Below are positions 1 to 7,904 of a stretch of DNA of 37,155 nucleotides, piece after piece. The stretch spans positions 1 through 37,155 of the forward strand of contig JAYFRC010000013.1 in assembly GCA_034926415.1 (NCBI GenBank), read 5' to 3'. Within the stretch, counting starts at the first letter, position 1, and the number at the start of each line of letters is the position of its first letter. The translations under genes and the position numbers were made by a program. This DNA comes from JAYFRC01 sp034926415 (lineage in GTDB: Bacteria; Bacillota; Clostridia; Oscillospirales; Oscillospiraceae). Below the pieces are notes generated by a model that worked only from the letters and a program-made list of their open reading frames with translations, was not told where the DNA came from and made no database searches.

Positions 1-9
1 TAAACGAAT

Positions 10-48
10 AAAAGAAAGCCGCGGCGCGGAGCGCCGCGGCGTTCTTTT
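10..48 (-). terminator. Rho-independent terminator after secDF
   Basis: A 10-bp perfect GC stem (18-27 pairs with 31-40) has a 3-base loop. It is flanked by A-rich and T-rich arms that extend the pairing. On the minus strand it lies just after the secF stop and is followed by TTTCTTTTATT, so it should end the secDF transcript. The flanking symmetry means it could also work for a gene arriving from the left. Confidence 0.85.
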
Positions 49-60
49 ATTTAGTATGAA

Positions 61-1005
61 TCAGGCCTTTTTCTTAGCCTTCTGAGCAGAGCCGTTTTTG
101 CCGACTTTTCTAAGCAGTACCCAGATGGGCCCGGACAGCACTACTGAGGAATATGTTCCGCTGACGATACCTACTATCAGCGCGACCGCGAAGTTCTGTA
201 TCGACGGAACGCCGAGGACAAGTATCAGTATAACCGGGATAAGCGTTGTCAGGCTGGAGTTTATGCTTCGTGACATCGTTTGACGGATACTGCGGTCGGC
301 AATATCCGCAAATATCTTATTGTCTTTGATTCCCTTGCTGTTCTCTCTTATTCGGTCGAATATGACTATCGTCGCGTTGATCGAGTATCCGAGTATCGTA
401 AGCGCGGCTGCGATGAAGTTCATGTTGACCGGAAGTTGAAATATGAAGAAAAATGCCATCATAATGCATATATCATGCGTCAGGGAGATGATCGCGGCGA
501 GTCCGGAACGGAACTCAAAACGAATGGTGATATAAACAAGGATAAGAAGTATGGCAAGCAGCGAAGCTTTTACAGCTGCCGCACGCAGATCTGCGCCGAC
601 CGATGAGGAAATAAACTCTGTGCTGACGAACTCGGCCTCAGGATACTGCTCCTGGATGGCAGTAAGCAGGCTGTCGCGCGTCTCGCTGTCTATCTCGAGA
701 GTCTTTACCAGAACGGACTGGTTATCGTCTCCGGTGGCCTGTATCGACGAGGCGTGCGAGCCGGTGACATCGTTTACGATACTGTCTATATCGGAGATAA
801 CGTCGGTAGTGGCTTCCGTATGAAGGTTGTATTCCGAGGAAACACCACCGACAAACTGAATATCAAAATTAAATGTTTTGAAACCGGCGGCTGCTCCTAT
901 AAACGCAAACAGACCTATACAGACGAGTATCAGGGATACAATGCCGCATATTTTGAACCATTTTACCGGGCTGAAAGATGTATCAGCAAAATTTCTTAAA
1001 TTCAT
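61..1005 (-). CDS. secF: Protein translocase subunit SecF
   Basis: SecF is the smaller partner of SecD in the SecDF complex of the cytoplasmic membrane, which uses proton motive force to help pull secreted proteins through SecYEG. The protein of about 314 residues has an N-terminal membrane segment, a short extracytoplasmic domain and five further hydrophobic segments. The RND-type motif GYSIN-x-TIVIFDRIREN is present, with Ala where many SecF proteins have Asp (GYSINDT); I would treat this as a lineage variant. The start chosen (MNLRNFAD) has GGGAGG nine bases upstream; an ATG two codons earlier is only three bases from it. It follows secD by about 15 bases, so the two are clearly cotranscribed. 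Confidence 0.95.
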   Translation of the reverse strand: MNLRNFADTSFSPVKWFKICGIVSLILVCIGLFAFIGAAAGFKTFNFDIQFVGGVSSEYNLHTEATTDVISDIDSIVNDVTGSHASSIQATGDDNQSVLVKTLEIDSETRDSLLTAIQEQYPEAEFVSTEFISSSVGADLRAAAVKASLLAILLILVYITIRFEFRSGLAAIISLTHDICIMMAFFFIFQLPVNMNFIAAALTILGYSINATIVIFDRIRENSKGIKDNKIFADIADRSIRQTMSRSINSSLTTLIPVILILVLGVPSIQNFAVALIVGIVSGTYSSVVLSGPIWVLLRKVGKNGSAQKAKKKA

Positions 1006-1020
1006 TCTCATCTACCTCCC

Positions 1021-2313
1021 TTACACGCCGTAAGCCTTCAGACTCTTCATCTTGTGGCCGGAGAAGTATCTGAGAATAATTCTTGTGATTACTATCATAG
1101 TGAACATGGATAGCAGAACGCCGATAAGCAGCGTCTTTGCGAAGCCGACTATCGTTCCCGTGCCCTGCCACCACAGACAGCAGGCTGCGATGCAGGTAGT
1201 GACGTTGGAGTCAAGTATCGCGGAGAACGCACGCTTGAAGCCAGCTTCCACGGCAGTGCGTATCGTTCTGCCGCCTCGCAGCTCTTCTCGTATTCGCTCG
1301 AATATGACAACGTTTGCATCGACTGCCATACCTATCGACAATATGATGCCCGCTATTCCGGACAGCGTCAGGTTGAGTCTTCCAATAGCGATTATCACGA
1401 CGAGCATCGCGCCGTAGAAAATAAGCGAAACAGCGGACGCTAGGCCGAGCAGCCGATAATAGATTAGCATGAAAATTATGATAAGTATAAGTCCTATGAC
1501 GGCCGCCTTTATACTCGTATCTAGAGACTGGATGCCGAGCGTGGCGGACACGGACTGTAGCTGAATATTCTCAAGGGAGAACGGAAGCTGTCCGGAAGCG
1601 ATGAGGTTCGCGAGCCACATGGCGTAATCCTGCGTGGCGTTGTTGCCGAGAGTTATAGTCACACTTTCGGAGTTTATTCCGGTGCTTGAGTATTTTGAAT
1701 CTACCATCGGGGAGCTTATCGTCTCTCCGTCCATCATTATCGCAATATAGTTCTTGTTGTCGCCGAGCGCCGCTATGCGTTTCGTGGCTTCGGCGAACTT
1801 AGCCTGCCCCTCGGAGCTTAAGGAGACGACGACATGATATTCGCTCGTGCCGTTGTCATCGGTGTCGCCGTAAGACGCGTAAGCTGCGGTCAGGTCGTCG
1901 CCGGTTATTATTACGTTTCCGTCGCTGTCGACGAACTCTACCTTAGCAGTACTTCCGAGCATCTGAACCGCCTGTTCGGGGTCGTCCACATTGGGGATAT
2001 CGACAATTATACGATCTGATCCCGAAAGATAGACATCGGCCTCCGTGTAACCGAGTGAAGTAAGGCGCTGGCGGAGCATCGTCTGCGCGGCCTCCATGCC
2101 TGAGCTCAATTCGTCGGCTGAAACGCTGTCGTCAACATCGGCCTGATAAGTTATCTCCGAGCCGCCCACAAGGTCGAGGCCTAGGACTACGCCGTCCTTG
2201 GCGCTCGGTACCGTGGCAAAGCCAAGATTGAGGCCTTTGAAGATCGTCCAGATGCACAGCACAGTGACCAATATGACTATGATCAGGCCGACAGGACTGT
2301 TCTTCTTCTTCAT
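1021..2313 (-). CDS. secD: Protein translocase subunit SecD
   Basis: SecD is the large SecDF subunit. The predicted 430-residue protein has an N-terminal membrane anchor (residues about 7-25), the GLDLVGGSEITY motif at the start of the periplasmic-type P1 region, and a C-terminal bundle with the GMAVDANVVIFERIREE motif. The open frame extends 20 codons upstream, but the ATG at 2313 (MKKKNSPVG) is preceded by GGGAG eight bases upstream, and the mapped promoter would start RNA near the upstream ATG, leaving no room for the longer form. It is first in a two-gene operon with secF. Confidence 0.95.
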   Translation of the reverse strand: MKKKNSPVGLIIVILVTVLCIWTIFKGLNLGFATVPSAKDGVVLGLDLVGGSEITYQADVDDSVSADELSSGMEAAQTMLRQRLTSLGYTEADVYLSGSDRIIVDIPNVDDPEQAVQMLGSTAKVEFVDSDGNVIITGDDLTAAYASYGDTDDNGTSEYHVVVSLSSEGQAKFAEATKRIAALGDNKNYIAIMMDGETISSPMVDSKYSSTGINSESVTITLGNNATQDYAMWLANLIASGQLPFSLENIQLQSVSATLGIQSLDTSIKAAVIGLILIIIFMLIYYRLLGLASAVSLIFYGAMLVVIIAIGRLNLTLSGIAGIILSIGMAVDANVVIFERIREELRGGRTIRTAVEAGFKRAFSAILDSNVTTCIAACCLWWQGTGTIVGFAKTLLIGVLLSMFTMIVITRIILRYFSGHKMKSLKAYGV

Positions 2314-2379
2314 TTCTGAGTCTCCCATCTGAATGTAACTTGATACCTTATTATAATTTTGCGTAAATACCAAATCGGA

Positions 2380-2408
2380 ATTATAGCCTAAAACGGCGCA
2401 AAAGTCAA
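2380..2408 (-). promoter_or_regulatory. Sigma-A-like promoter of secDF
   Basis: On the minus strand TTGACT (2403-2408) is followed by a 17-base spacer and a perfect TATAAT (2380-2385). The predicted RNA start is near 2373, giving a leader of about 60 bases before the secD start at 2313. Confidence 0.8.
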
Positions 2409-2434
2409 CAGCAACCTCCTATCGGCGGGCTGTC

Positions 2435-2462
2435 ACAAAAGGCCGCCGCAAGCCGCGGCACG
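2435..2462 (-). terminator. Probable terminator after purB
   Basis: On the minus strand, immediately after the purB stop, TGCCGC and GCGGCG can pair around a GGCTT loop, followed by GCCTTTTGTG. The stem is short and the T-run modest, so this is weaker than the other terminators here. Confidence 0.5.
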
Positions 2463-2466
2463 GCGC

Positions 2467-3921
2467 TCAGACCTTCAGTTCTTCGGCCTTTTCGCCGAGT
2501 GCTGCTTTATACTTATCTAGCACGGGCATGATGTAATCGCACAGGAATTCGTCCACCTGCTGCGGGCAGCGGCCTATATAAGCCTCCGGTTTCATATGCA
2601 CCATTATCTCGTCCTTTGTCATGCCGAACATCGGGTCAGCGGCGATTCGGTCGATGAGGTCGTTTGGAAGCCCCTTGTCCTTGACGGTGCTGCCGGCCTC
2701 TATCGAGAGGCGGCGTATTTCCTCGTGGAGCACCTGCCTGTCCCCTCCCCGTCTCACTGCATCCATCATGATGTTTTCCGATGCCATGAACGGGAGTTCT
2801 TCTTCGATGTGTTTGTTTATGACCATCGGATGAACCACGAGCCCTGAGGCCACGTTGCGGTAGATATTGAGTATGGCGTCAACGGCGAGGAACGCCTCCG
2901 GCACGGAGATGCGCTTGTTCGCGGAATCGTCGAGCGTGCGCTCAAACCACTGCGTCGCCGTCGTGAACGCGGGATTCGCAGCATCAGCTATTACATAGCG
3001 TGAGAGCGAGCAGATACGTTCGCAGCGCATGGGATTGCGCTTATACGGCATGGCTGACGAGCCTATCTGATTTTTTTCAAACGGCTCCTCAACTTCCTTA
3101 AGGTGGCACAGCAGCCGCACGTCCGTCGCAAACTTGGACGCGCTTTGAGCGACGCCGGAAAGCGTTGCAATTACGGCGGCGTCGACCTTTCTCGAATAAG
3201 TCTGACCGGACACGGGCACAACTTTTTCAAAGCCATTTTCCTTTGATATAAGCGACTCCATTTTCTTTATTTTGTCGGTGTCGCCATCGAAAAGCTCCAT
3301 GAAGCTCGCCTGAGTGCCTGTTGTTCCCTTGGAACCGAGCAGCCGCATATTATCAATGCGGAAATCTATCTCCTCAAGGTCAAGAAGCAGTTCGTTCATC
3401 CACAGCGTCGCCCGCTTTCCGACCGTCACCATCTGCGCGGCCTGGAAATGTGTAAAGCCGAGCGTCGGCATCGCCTTGTACTTGTCGGCAAACTTCGCCA
3501 GAGCGCCGAGAACGGCGACAAGTTTGTCGCGTATGATGCAAAGCCCTTCGCGCATGAGTATGATGTCGGTGTTGTCGCCGACATAGCAGCTAGTCGCACC
3601 GAGATGGATTATGCCGGCGGCCTTCGGGCATTGTTTGCCGTATGTATGGACGTGAGCCATAACGTCGTGGCGGAGCTTCTTTTCCTCGGCGGCGGCGGTC
3701 TCGTAATCAATCTCGTCCGCGTGGCTCTCCATCTCCGCTATCATGTCCGGCGTTATGGTAGGCGAACCGTCCGCATTTGCAAGGCCGAGCTCCATCTCCG
3801 CCCTTGCTAGAGCTATCCACAGGCGGTGCCATGTGGCGAACTTCTTGTCCGGCGAGAAAAGGTATAGCATTTCGTCGCTGGCGTATCTCGAAGCAAGCGG
3901 GCTTTCATAAATATTTTTCAT
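2467..3921 (-). CDS. purB: Adenylosuccinate lyase
   Basis: PurB cleaves fumarate from SAICAR and from adenylosuccinate, acting twice in purine synthesis. The 484-residue protein belongs to the fumarase/aspartase superfamily. It shows the signature loop SSAMPYKRNPMRCE around residues 290-303 and the upstream HLGATSCYVGD segment near residues 106-116. The length fits the longer PurB subgroup common in Clostridia. It stands alone between a promoter and a terminator. The ATG is fixed by an in-frame TAA eight codons upstream with no alternative start between, yet the best AAGGA lies about 16 bases away, so its ribosome binding site is unusually placed or weak. Confidence 0.95.
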   Translation of the reverse strand: MKNIYESPLASRYASDEMLYLFSPDKKFATWHRLWIALARAEMELGLANADGSPTITPDMIAEMESHADEIDYETAAAEEKKLRHDVMAHVHTYGKQCPKAAGIIHLGATSCYVGDNTDIILMREGLCIIRDKLVAVLGALAKFADKYKAMPTLGFTHFQAAQMVTVGKRATLWMNELLLDLEEIDFRIDNMRLLGSKGTTGTQASFMELFDGDTDKIKKMESLISKENGFEKVVPVSGQTYSRKVDAAVIATLSGVAQSASKFATDVRLLCHLKEVEEPFEKNQIGSSAMPYKRNPMRCERICSLSRYVIADAANPAFTTATQWFERTLDDSANKRISVPEAFLAVDAILNIYRNVASGLVVHPMVINKHIEEELPFMASENIMMDAVRRGGDRQVLHEEIRRLSIEAGSTVKDKGLPNDLIDRIAADPMFGMTKDEIMVHMKPEAYIGRCPQQVDEFLCDYIMPVLDKYKAALGEKAEELKV

Positions 3922-3959
3922 GTTCTTGCGCTCACTATCCTTTTATTAAATAATAATTT

Positions 3960-3989
3960 ATTGTATCACAGCTGTCCGCATATCGTCAA
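3960..3989 (-). promoter_or_regulatory. Sigma-A-like promoter of purB
   Basis: On the minus strand TTGACG (3984-3989), an 18-base spacer and TACAAT (3960-3965) precede purB by about 40 bases. No PurR box or purine riboswitch fold is evident in the short leader. Confidence 0.65.
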
Positions 3990-4002
3990 TTAAAACGCAA
4001 AT

Positions 4003-4026
4003 CGACGCGGCCCTGCGGCCGCGCCG
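4003..4026 (-). terminator. Terminator after the aminotransferase gene
   Basis: A 10-bp stem with one mismatch (4003-4012 with 4017-4026) and a 4-base loop lies about 30 bases past the aminotransferase stop. On the minus strand it is followed by ATTTGCGTTTTAATT. Confidence 0.7.
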
Positions 4027-4055
4027 ATTATTTTAATATCATTATTTATGTTTAG

Positions 4056-5252
4056 TCATTTGGCATCGGCGACAAAACGCTCGAGTCTGTCCATGGCCTT
4101 TTTTATCGAGTCCATGTCAGTGGCATACGACCAGCGGATATAGTGCTCAGCGCCGAAGGAATAGCCCGGAACGACCGCGACCATTTCTTCTTTGACGAAC
4201 GCCGTCGCAAAATCCTCGGAGCTCGTTATTTTATGCCCGCGGATCGTCTTTCCGACAAAATTACCCACGTCCATCATTATATAGAACGCGCCATCGGGCT
4301 TGATAAACTTTATGCCCGCGATTTTGGACATTCTGTCCGTCATGTAGTTGCGGCGCTTTTCAAACTCCGCGCGCATGGCGCCGACGCTCTCCTGCTGTCC
4401 GAGCAGCGCCTCGACGGCGGCGCACTGGGAAATGGTGCTCGGAGCGGATGTCGAATGGCTGAGATAATTGGACATGACGGAGGTGAGCTTATCGTTGCAG
4501 GCGGTATAACCTATTCTCCACCCCGTCATGGCGTAAGCCTTTGACACGCCGTTTACGAGTATCGTATGGTCTCTTATGTCCCGTCCGAAAGACGCGACGC
4601 TGACGAACTTTTTGTTGTCGTACAGAAGACAATAATATATTTCATCCGAAATAATGTAGAGGTCGTTTTCGACGCATACGTCGCAAAGCGCCTTTAGCTC
4701 CTCGCCGTTGTAAAACATGCCGGTCGGGTTCGAGGGGTTGTTGAGTATGACGGCCTTCGTCTTTTTAGATATGGCCTTTTTGAGCTGAGCGGGATTTATC
4801 TTGAAATCTTCATCGGCCGAAGCGCCGACGATTATCGGAACGCCGCCGGCCATGTTTATCATCTCGTAATAGCTTACCCAGAACGGACCGGGAAGAATGA
4901 CCTCGTCGCCCGGGTTAAGTATGCACATAAGGGTTATGAAAAGGCTGTGCTTCGCTCCGGAAGCAACGCATATCTCGTTAGGCTCGTAGTGAACTCCGCA
5001 GTCCTTATCGAGACGGTAGCATATCGCCTTTCTCAAATCAAGGTTTCCGGCTGCGGGGGTATAATGCGTTTGATTTTCTCTGATGGCCTTTATTCCGGCT
5101 TCCTTGATATTTTCGGGTGTATTGAAATCGGGCTCTCCCACGCCGAAGCCGAGAGCGTCCTTCCCTTCAGCCTTGAGCTGTTTGTATAGATTGTTTATCT
5201 GCAGCGTGGCAGAGGGATGAATGGACATTGCCTTTCTCGATAATTCTTTCAT
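4056..5252 (-). CDS. Pyridoxal-phosphate aminotransferase, aspartate type
   Basis: This 398-residue protein is a class I/II fold-type I aminotransferase. The Schiff-base lysine lies in VSKAYAMTGWRIGYTAC (around residue 239), the NNPSNPTG motif carries the cofactor-contacting Asn (around 173-180), and SDEIYY supplies the Asp that pairs with the pyridine nitrogen. The closest familiar group is the AspB/AspC-like family, which uses aspartate or aromatic amino acids with 2-oxoglutarate; the exact substrate cannot be set from sequence alone. The start has AGGAG eight bases upstream. It is monocistronic, with its own promoter and terminator. Confidence 0.9.
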   Translation of the reverse strand: MKELSRKAMSIHPSATLQINNLYKQLKAEGKDALGFGVGEPDFNTPENIKEAGIKAIRENQTHYTPAAGNLDLRKAICYRLDKDCGVHYEPNEICVASGAKHSLFITLMCILNPGDEVILPGPFWVSYYEMINMAGGVPIIVGASADEDFKINPAQLKKAISKKTKAVILNNPSNPTGMFYNGEELKALCDVCVENDLYIISDEIYYCLLYDNKKFVSVASFGRDIRDHTILVNGVSKAYAMTGWRIGYTACNDKLTSVMSNYLSHSTSAPSTISQCAAVEALLGQQESVGAMRAEFEKRRNYMTDRMSKIAGIKFIKPDGAFYIMMDVGNFVGKTIRGHKITSSEDFATAFVKEEMVAVVPGYSFGAEHYIRWSYATDMDSIKKAMDRLERFVADAK

Positions 5253-5310
5253 ATTTCCTGCTCCTGTCCTATATAACCTTACATAATTACATTCTTAATA
5301 ATCCAACGGT

Positions 5311-5339
5311 ATTATAGTACCACAATTTATATTTTGCAA
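5311..5339 (-). promoter_or_regulatory. Sigma-A-like promoter of the aminotransferase gene
   Basis: On the minus strand TTGCAA (5334-5339), 17 bases, then a perfect TATAAT (5311-5316), leaving a leader of about 50 bases. The same exact arrangement recurs before cdaA and carD. Confidence 0.7.
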
Positions 5340-5401
5340 GAACACAATGCATGAAATTTCATATTACCGCAATTTTTTGTCAAAATGACAAGCTAAATGA
5401 A

Positions 5402-5438
5402 ACAGCATGGACATTTTAGTGCAAAATGTCCATGCTGT
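5402..5438 (-). terminator. 16-bp perfect hairpin after coaX
   Basis: ACAGCATGGACATTTT (5402-5417) is perfectly complementary to 5423-5438 around a 5-base loop. It lies 22 bases past the coaX stop, so it most likely ends the coaX transcript. The tail on the minus strand is TTCATTTAGCTTGTCATTTT, only partly T-rich, so a transcript-stabilising or protein-binding role is possible. Confidence 0.65.
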
Positions 5439-5460
5439 CCAATAAGTTTTGGTTATCGTA

Positions 5461-6231
5461 TTACTTGTTTTTGCTATAAATACTATACAGTCCCTCCATC
5501 ACGAGGTTCTTATCGTAAATTATCGGGGTATGGCAGTATTTGACTATTACCGGAGCGTTGCCGCCGGTTGCGACGACGGTGGCTTTTTTTCCGTGGCAAA
5601 GAGGCTGTATCCGATCGACTATACCGTCTATCATGCCGGCTGTTCCGTAGACTATTCCGGACTGCATGCAGTCCTCGGTGTTCTTGCCGACGACGGAGCC
5701 GGGCTTTACGAGAGAGACGTCCGGCAGCTGGGCTGTGCGGTGTGACAGCGCCTCAAGCGAAACCTTGACTCCGGGATAGATAAGTCCGCCCTCAAAGGAT
5801 TTCTTTTCTGTTATGAACGAGAACGTCGTCGCCGTACCCATGTCTATCATAATTATCGGCGCCTCGTACTTTTCTATCGCGGCGACAGCGCCGGACACTA
5901 TGTCGGTTCCGAGCTGATTGTGTATCTCGGTGCGGATATTGAGCCCAGTTCTTATCCCAGGGCCTACTTTCAGGGGTAACTTGCCCATAAGACGGAAAAG
6001 CGCCTTCTCTATCATGAAGTTCATCGGCGGCACGACGCTGCAATAAATGCTGCCCGTCACAAGAGCAATGTCGAAATGATAAAGCTGAAAGAGATTCATC
6101 AAATCAACTGCGATCTGGTCAGCTGTTTTTCTGCTGTCCGTGTCAAGAGCCGCAAGGAACTTCAGCTCTTTGTTTTCGTCAAACAATCCCGCTGAAATAT
6201 TTGAATTGCCTACGTCCAAAGCCAACAGCAT
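5461..6231 (-). CDS. coaX: Type III pantothenate kinase
   Basis: CoaX phosphorylates pantothenate, the first step of coenzyme A synthesis, using the ASKHA fold and a monovalent cation. The 256-residue length is standard. The N-terminal phosphate loop DVGNSNISAGLFD (residues 6-18) and the second loop IDMGTATTF (around residues 129-137) are intact. AGGAGG lies upstream of the start. It lies 69 bases downstream of leuB and probably has its own promoter overlapping the end of leuB. No other CoA gene is nearby; notably coaBC is absent from its common place next to priA. Confidence 0.95.
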   Translation of the reverse strand: MLLALDVGNSNISAGLFDENKELKFLAALDTDSRKTADQIAVDLMNLFQLYHFDIALVTGSIYCSVVPPMNFMIEKALFRLMGKLPLKVGPGIRTGLNIRTEIHNQLGTDIVSGAVAAIEKYEAPIIMIDMGTATTFSFITEKKSFEGGLIYPGVKVSLEALSHRTAQLPDVSLVKPGSVVGKNTEDCMQSGIVYGTAGMIDGIVDRIQPLCHGKKATVVATGGNAPVIVKYCHTPIIYDKNLVMEGLYSIYSKNK

Positions 6232-6290
6232 AGAATCCTCCTCCTATTCATTTGTTTTGAAAAGCCAACAGCTTTTTAAGAGTTTGATTT

Positions 6291-6319
6291 ATTATACCCC
6301 TTATCCCAGTTTTTCGCAA
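6291..6319 (-). promoter_or_regulatory. Promoter of coaX inside the end of leuB
   Basis: On the minus strand TTGCGA (6314-6319, within the last leuB codons), 17 bases, then TATAAT (6291-6296), giving a leader of about 50 bases. This would separate coaX expression from leuCDB. Confidence 0.6.
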
Positions 6320-7380
6320 ATCAGCGCCCCCATGCGCCTGCAGCCCACAAGTTTATCCGAATCTCCCGCTATGTCCGCTGTGTGCCAGCCTTCGGCAAGC
6401 ACATCGTCTATCGCCTTTTCTATCGCCGCGCAAACCTCGGGACGGTTAAACGAATATTTGAACATCATCGCGACGGAAAGTATCGTTGCTATCGGATTCG
6501 CCTTGTCTGTTCCGGCAATGTCCGGCGCGCTTCCGTGTATAGGCTCGTACAGCGCAGGGGCGCTGTCGCCGATGGAAGCCGAGGGCAAAAGGCCGAGCGA
6601 GCCTGTCACCATCGACGCCTCGTCCGACAAAATGTCGCCGAACATGTTTTCGGTCACAATAACGTCGAACTGGCTCGGGTCGCGGACTATCTGCATGGCG
6701 CAGTTGTCGACAAGCACATCCTCGAGCTCGACATCAGGATAGTCCGCGGCTATGCGGTGCATCGTCGCGCGCCAGAGACGTGAAGTTTCCAGCACGTTGG
6801 CCTTATCAACCGAAGACACCTTCTTGCTGCGGAGACATGCAAGTTCGAACGCGCGGCGGCCTATGCGCTCTATCTCCATTTCGCTGTACGCCATCAGGTC
6901 AGTGCACTCGACTCCCCTGTCCGGTGTGTCGTAGCGGTCGCGCTTGCCGAAATAGATGCCTCCGATGAGCTCACGCACCATCATTATATCGATGCCCTTT
7001 TCAGCCGTTTCTTTTCTGAGCGGAGAGGCGTCGGCAAGAGCCGGACGAAGCGTGGCGTGGCGGAGATTGGCGTAAAGGCCCAGGTCTTTACGTATCGCCA
7101 GCAGAGCGGTTTCCGGGCGCTGCTCAGCAGGCTTATCGCTTCCCCACTTGGGGCCGCCCACCGCGCCGAGCAAAACAGCGTCACAGGCTTTGCATTTCTC
7201 CGCAGTTCCGGCAGGATATGACACGCCGTACTTGTCTGTGGCGCAGCCGCCCATGTCTACGTCGACGTATTCGTAGCTGTCGCCAAATTTTTTACCCACC
7301 GCGCTAAGCACGGTCACAGCCTCGCCGACAATTTCCGGACCTATGCCGTCGCCGCGTATGAGAGCAATCTTATAATTCAT
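6301..7380 (-). CDS. leuB: 3-isopropylmalate dehydrogenase
   Basis: LeuB oxidises and decarboxylates 3-isopropylmalate to 2-oxoisocaproate with NAD, the third dedicated step of leucine synthesis. The 359-residue protein starts with the IALIRGDGIGPEIVGEAV motif and carries the family signature NMFGDILSDEASMVTGSLGLLPSA (around residues 245-268) with the metal-binding aspartates. GGGAGG lies ten bases before the ATG. It follows leuD by 17 bases and is the last leu gene here; leuA is not in the window. Confidence 0.96.
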   Translation of the reverse strand: MNYKIALIRGDGIGPEIVGEAVTVLSAVGKKFGDSYEYVDVDMGGCATDKYGVSYPAGTAEKCKACDAVLLGAVGGPKWGSDKPAEQRPETALLAIRKDLGLYANLRHATLRPALADASPLRKETAEKGIDIMMVRELIGGIYFGKRDRYDTPDRGVECTDLMAYSEMEIERIGRRAFELACLRSKKVSSVDKANVLETSRLWRATMHRIAADYPDVELEDVLVDNCAMQIVRDPSQFDVIVTENMFGDILSDEASMVTGSLGLLPSASIGDSAPALYEPIHGSAPDIAGTDKANPIATILSVAMMFKYSFNRPEVCAAIEKAIDDVLAEGWHTADIAGDSDKLVGCRRMGALICEKLG

Positions 7381-7397
7381 TGTTCTGTGTCCTCCCC

Positions 7398-7886
7398 TTA
7401 CTTCGCAAGACCGCGGGCCTTGAGGCTGTTTAGAAGTCCTCCGGCCTCTATAATGCGCTCGACGAACTCCGGGAAGCCCGCCGCCTTATAGGTTCTGCCC
7501 TTTGTTATGTTGGTTATCACGCCGGACGCGAAATCGACGTCTATACTGTCGCCCGCGTCTATATCGTCCGCGGCTTCAGGGCACTCCATAATCGGGAAGC
7601 CTACGTTTATGGCGTTGCGGTAGAATATGCGCGCAAAGTTTTTGGCAATAACACATTTGACGCCGCAGGCCTGTATGGCTATTGGCGCGTGCTCACGGGA
7701 TGAGCCGCAGCCAAAGTTGTTCCCGGCGACAATTATATCTCCCTCTTTGACGGTTTTGGCGAAATCGGTGTCTATGTCCTCCATACAGTGCTTCGCAAGC
7801 TCGCTGCGCTCTGGTGCATTGAGGTAGCGCGCGGGTATGATGACGTCTGTATCGACGTTGTCTCCGTATTTATAAACCTTTGACAT
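7398..7886 (-). CDS. leuD: 3-isopropylmalate dehydratase small subunit
   Basis: LeuD is the swivelling domain of isopropylmalate isomerase and pairs with LeuC to move the hydroxyl group of 2-isopropylmalate. The 162-residue protein has the hallmark NNFGCGSSREHAPIAI (around residues 55-70) and YRNAINVGFP. The length fits the archaeal/clostridial LeuD form rather than the longer proteobacterial one. A GAGGT site lies nine bases upstream, and the gene sits 18 bases after leuC. Confidence 0.95.
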   Translation of the reverse strand: MSKVYKYGDNVDTDVIIPARYLNAPERSELAKHCMEDIDTDFAKTVKEGDIIVAGNNFGCGSSREHAPIAIQACGVKCVIAKNFARIFYRNAINVGFPIMECPEAADDIDAGDSIDVDFASGVITNITKGRTYKAAGFPEFVERIIEAGGLLNSLKARGLAK

Positions 7887-7904
7887 ATCCCTTTACCTCT
7901 TTTC

